A stretch of 7,990 nucleotides of DNA from Betaproteobacteria bacterium (lineage in GTDB: Bacteria > Pseudomonadota > Gammaproteobacteria > Burkholderiales > SG8-39): the NCBI GenBank assembly GCA_005888925.1, contig VBCP01000484.1:1-7990 (forward strand). Reading direction: 5' to 3'. Position numbers and translations under genes: made by a program. Within the stretch, counting starts at the first letter, position 1, and each line of letters begins with the position of its first letter. The notes beneath the pieces were generated by a model. That model was not told the DNA's origin, ran no database searches, and saw only the letters and a program-made list of their open reading frames with translations. Below, in pieces: positions 6,164 to 7,990 of this stretch.

Positions 6164-7387
6164 GTGGCAGGTCCTCTCTCGCACATCCGGGTTCTTGATC
6201 TGTCGCGCGTGCTCGCCGGCCCGTGGGCGAGCCAGAACCTGGCCGATCTGGGCGCCGAGGTGATCAAGGTCGAGCGCCCGGGCAGCGGCGACGACTCGCG
6301 CGCATTCGGACCGCCGTGGATCAAGGACCGCGAAGGACGCGATACGAAGGACTCGGCCTATTTCACTTCCGCCAATCGCGGCAAGAAATCGCTCACGCTC
6401 AATATCGCCCTCGCCGAAGGCCAGGCGATAGCGCGCGAGCTCGCGGCGAAGTGCGATGTCCTGCTCGAGAACTACAAGTACAGCGACCTCGCGCGCTATG
6501 GCCTGGGCTATGACGATGTGCACCAGCTGAACCCGCGGCTGGTCTATTGCTCGGTGACTGGTTTCGGGCAGACCGGACCCTACCTCGAGCGTCCCGGGTA
6601 CGACTTCATGATCCAGGGCATGGGCGGCATGATGAGCGTCACCGGCGAGCCCGACGCTGCGCCGGGCGGCGGGCCGCAGCGCGCCGGCGTGCCGATCGCC
6701 GACATCATCACCGGCATGTATGCCTCCATCGCGATCTGCGCGGCGCTCGCGCACCGCGAGCGCTCAGGCAAGGGACAGCACCTCGATCTCGCGCTGCTCG
6801 ACTCGCAGATCGCGCTGCTCGCCTACCAGAACACCAACTACTTCGCGACCGGCAAGCCGCCGAGGCGCATCGGCAACCTGCATCCCAACATCGTGCCTTA
6901 CCAGCCGTTCCGTGCCGCCGACGGGGATGTGATCCTCGCCTGCGGCAACGACAACCTCTATCGGAAATTTTGCGAAGCCGCGGGCTGCCCCGAGCTCGCG
7001 CGCGACCCCAGATTCGCCACCAACGGCAAGCGCGTCGAGAACCGCGTGGAGCTGACGCGCCTGCTCGGCGAGGTATTCAGAAAGCGCAGCAAGCGCGAGT
7101 GGCTCGAGCTGCTCGAGGCAGCCGGCGTGCCCAACGGCCCGATCAACGACGTCGCGCAGGTGTTCGAGGAGCCGCAGGTAAAAGCGCGCGGCGTGCGCCT
7201 TGAGCTCGAGCATGCGGCAGCTGGAGCGCTGCCCTCGGTGGCGAGCCCGATGCGCTTTTCAGAAACGCCCATCGAGTATCGCCGCGGCCCGCCGGTGCTG
7301 GGCGAGCACACCGAAGAGGTGCTGCGGGGCCTCCTCGGCAAGAACGAGGGCGACATCGCACGCTTGCGCTCGACCGGGGTCATATAG
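6164..7387 (+). CDS. Family III (CaiB/BaiF) acyl-CoA transferase
   Basis: Family III enzymes move CoA between carboxylic acids through an aspartyl-CoA thioester; they work as interlocked dimers in the cytoplasm. The 407-residue product has the usual length and pattern: N-terminal IRVLDLSRVLAGPWASQNLA (8-27) and LGAEVIKVERPGSGDDSR (29-46), then TSANRGKKSLTLN (68-80) and CDVLLENY (97-104). YCSVTGFGQTGPY (128-140) precedes the catalytic Asp 147 in GYDFMIQGMGG. Further landmarks are PIADIITGMYAS (in the 170s-180s) and the C-terminal PVLGEHTEEVL. The ENYK...LARYGLGYDD and YDFMIQGMGGMMSVTGEP segments recall the succinyl-CoA:dicarboxylate (glutarate-type) transferases more than the formyl-CoA:oxalate group, but the substrate is uncertain. 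The GTG start is the only one that gives the family N-terminus; GGAA at 6159-6162 just before it is a poor ribosome binding site. The TRAP binding protein gene follows 39 bases after the stop. Confidence 0.93.
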   Translation: MAGPLSHIRVLDLSRVLAGPWASQNLADLGAEVIKVERPGSGDDSRAFGPPWIKDREGRDTKDSAYFTSANRGKKSLTLNIALAEGQAIARELAAKCDVLLENYKYSDLARYGLGYDDVHQLNPRLVYCSVTGFGQTGPYLERPGYDFMIQGMGGMMSVTGEPDAAPGGGPQRAGVPIADIITGMYASIAICAALAHRERSGKGQHLDLALLDSQIALLAYQNTNYFATGKPPRRIGNLHPNIVPYQPFRAADGDVILACGNDNLYRKFCEAAGCPELARDPRFATNGKRVENRVELTRLLGEVFRKRSKREWLELLEAAGVPNGPINDVAQVFEEPQVKARGVRLELEHAAAGALPSVASPMRFSETPIEYRRGPPVLGEHTEEVLRGLLGKNEGDIARLRSTGVI

Positions 7388-7414
7388 CTTAGGATAGCCG
7401 GCAAAATTTTCCTT

Positions 7415-7422
7415 GGAGGAGG
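7415..7422 (+). promoter_or_regulatory. Strong ribosome binding site of the TRAP binding-protein gene
   Basis: GGAGGAGG ends four bases before the ATG at 7427 and is the strongest Shine-Dalgarno match in the window, which fits an abundant periplasmic protein. TAGGAT at 7390-7395 is -10-like, but no matching -35 is clear, so a separate promoter is only a possibility. Confidence 0.75.
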
Positions 7423-7426
7423 ATCC

Positions 7427-7990
7427 ATGACCCGCATTAACCAGGCCTTGATGGCCAGCGCACTCGGCGCTGCTTTGAGCGCGAGCGCCTTCGGCGCGCC
7501 CACCACGCTGCGTGCTTCGCACCAGTTCCCGGGAGGGCGCGGCGACGTGCGCGACGAGATGGTGCAGATCATAGCGCGCGACGCCAAGGCGGCCAATGTC
7601 GAGCTCGAAATCCAGGTTTACCCGGGCGCCTCGCTCTTCAAGCCCAACGAACAATGGAACGCACTCGTCAACGGCCAGCTCGATATCTCGTCCTTTCCGC
7701 TCGACTATGCAAGCGGCAAGCAGCGCGCGTTCGGCGCGACGCTGATGCCAGGACTGGTGCGCAGCCACGAGCGTGCCCAGCGCGTGAATAACTCCGCGTT
7801 CATGAAGGACATCAAGGCGCAGATCGATAAGGCAGGCGTGGTGGTGCTGGCCGACGCATGGCTGGCCGGGGCGATCGCCTCCAAGCGCGGCTGCATCCGC
7901 AAGCCCGACGACATCAAAGGGCTCAAAGTGCGCTCGGCGGGCCCGACCTTCGCCGCGATGTGGCAGGCCGCGGGGGCCTCGATCGTCTCG
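7427..7990 (+). CDS. TRAP transporter solute-binding protein, DctP type, 3' end cut by window edge
   Basis: This is the periplasmic receptor of a tripartite ATP-independent periplasmic transporter, which captures a substrate (usually a carboxylate) and hands it to DctQ/DctM-type membrane subunits for sodium- or proton-driven uptake. The 188 visible residues begin with a Sec-type signal peptide: a short basic start (MTR), a hydrophobic core at about 7-19 and probable cleavage near 21-24 (ASAFGA). The mature part shows LRASHQFPGGRGD (28-40), EIQVYPGASLFKPNEQWNAL (61-80) and LDISSFPLDYASG (85-97). DDIKGLKVRSAG (161-172) carries Arg 169, at the position where DctP proteins have the conserved Arg that pairs with the substrate carboxylate. 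Family members are about 320-340 residues, so roughly 40 percent is missing. Location 39 bases after a CoA-transferase gene suggests shared use of one acid. The membrane subunits are not in the window. Confidence 0.92.
   Translation, partial: MTRINQALMASALGAALSASAFGAPTTLRASHQFPGGRGDVRDEMVQIIARDAKAANVELEIQVYPGASLFKPNEQWNALVNGQLDISSFPLDYASGKQRAFGATLMPGLVRSHERAQRVNNSAFMKDIKAQIDKAGVVVLADAWLAGAIASKRGCIRKPDDIKGLKVRSAGPTFAAMWQAAGASIVS

Noticed and set aside
1..7990. CRISPR arrays, insertion sequences, tRNA or rRNA genes, prophage, toxin-antitoxin or other defence genes
   Set aside because: I searched by eye for regular repeats, terminal inverted repeats with target duplications, tRNA-like cloverleaf ends and relevant protein motifs and saw none. 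The genes are ordinary metabolic and transport genes of even composition.

Overview
The window comes from a high-GC chromosome. The base composition, the strong G/C bias at third codon positions and the character of the ATP synthase subunits point to a betaproteobacterium, probably in or near the Burkholderiales. This placement is inferred from protein resemblance and codon use; there is no rRNA or other taxonomic marker in the window. All recognisable genes lie on the + strand and are tightly packed.

Region 1 (1-2728) is the end of an F1Fo ATP synthase operon: atpG (5' end cut off by the window edge), atpD and atpC in the usual order. atpD and atpC share one base. A modest GC hairpin with a short T run at 2820-2848 may end this transcript.

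Region 2 (2729-3110) is the only sizeable stretch without a full-length gene. It holds the possible terminator, then a short gene with a good ribosome binding site (2881-3043). Its reading frame appears to be broken around 2941, because coding bias jumps from frame 1 to frame 2 there.

Region 3 (3111-6120) is a tightly coupled trio: an aerobic-type glycerol-3-phosphate dehydrogenase (glpD), a HAD-superfamily phosphatase that starts at TTG within a 4-base overlap, and a TauE/SafE-family membrane permease whose ATG overlaps the preceding stop by one base. GlpD feeds electrons to the quinone pool and makes DHAP. The roles of the phosphatase and permease are not fixed by the sequence.

Region 4 (6164-7990) holds a family III (CaiB/BaiF) CoA-transferase, then a periplasmic solute-binding protein of a TRAP transporter (DctP type) that runs off the window. 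Uptake of a carboxylic acid followed by activation to its CoA thioester is a reasonable joint role, but it is inferred.

I found no CRISPR array, mobile element, tRNA, rRNA, phage gene or defence system, and nothing I would call a new biological system. The most useful irregularities are the frame-broken short gene, the nearly leaderless glpD start, the hairpin whose loop is a -10-like hexamer before the CoA-transferase, and two small insertions in AtpD.
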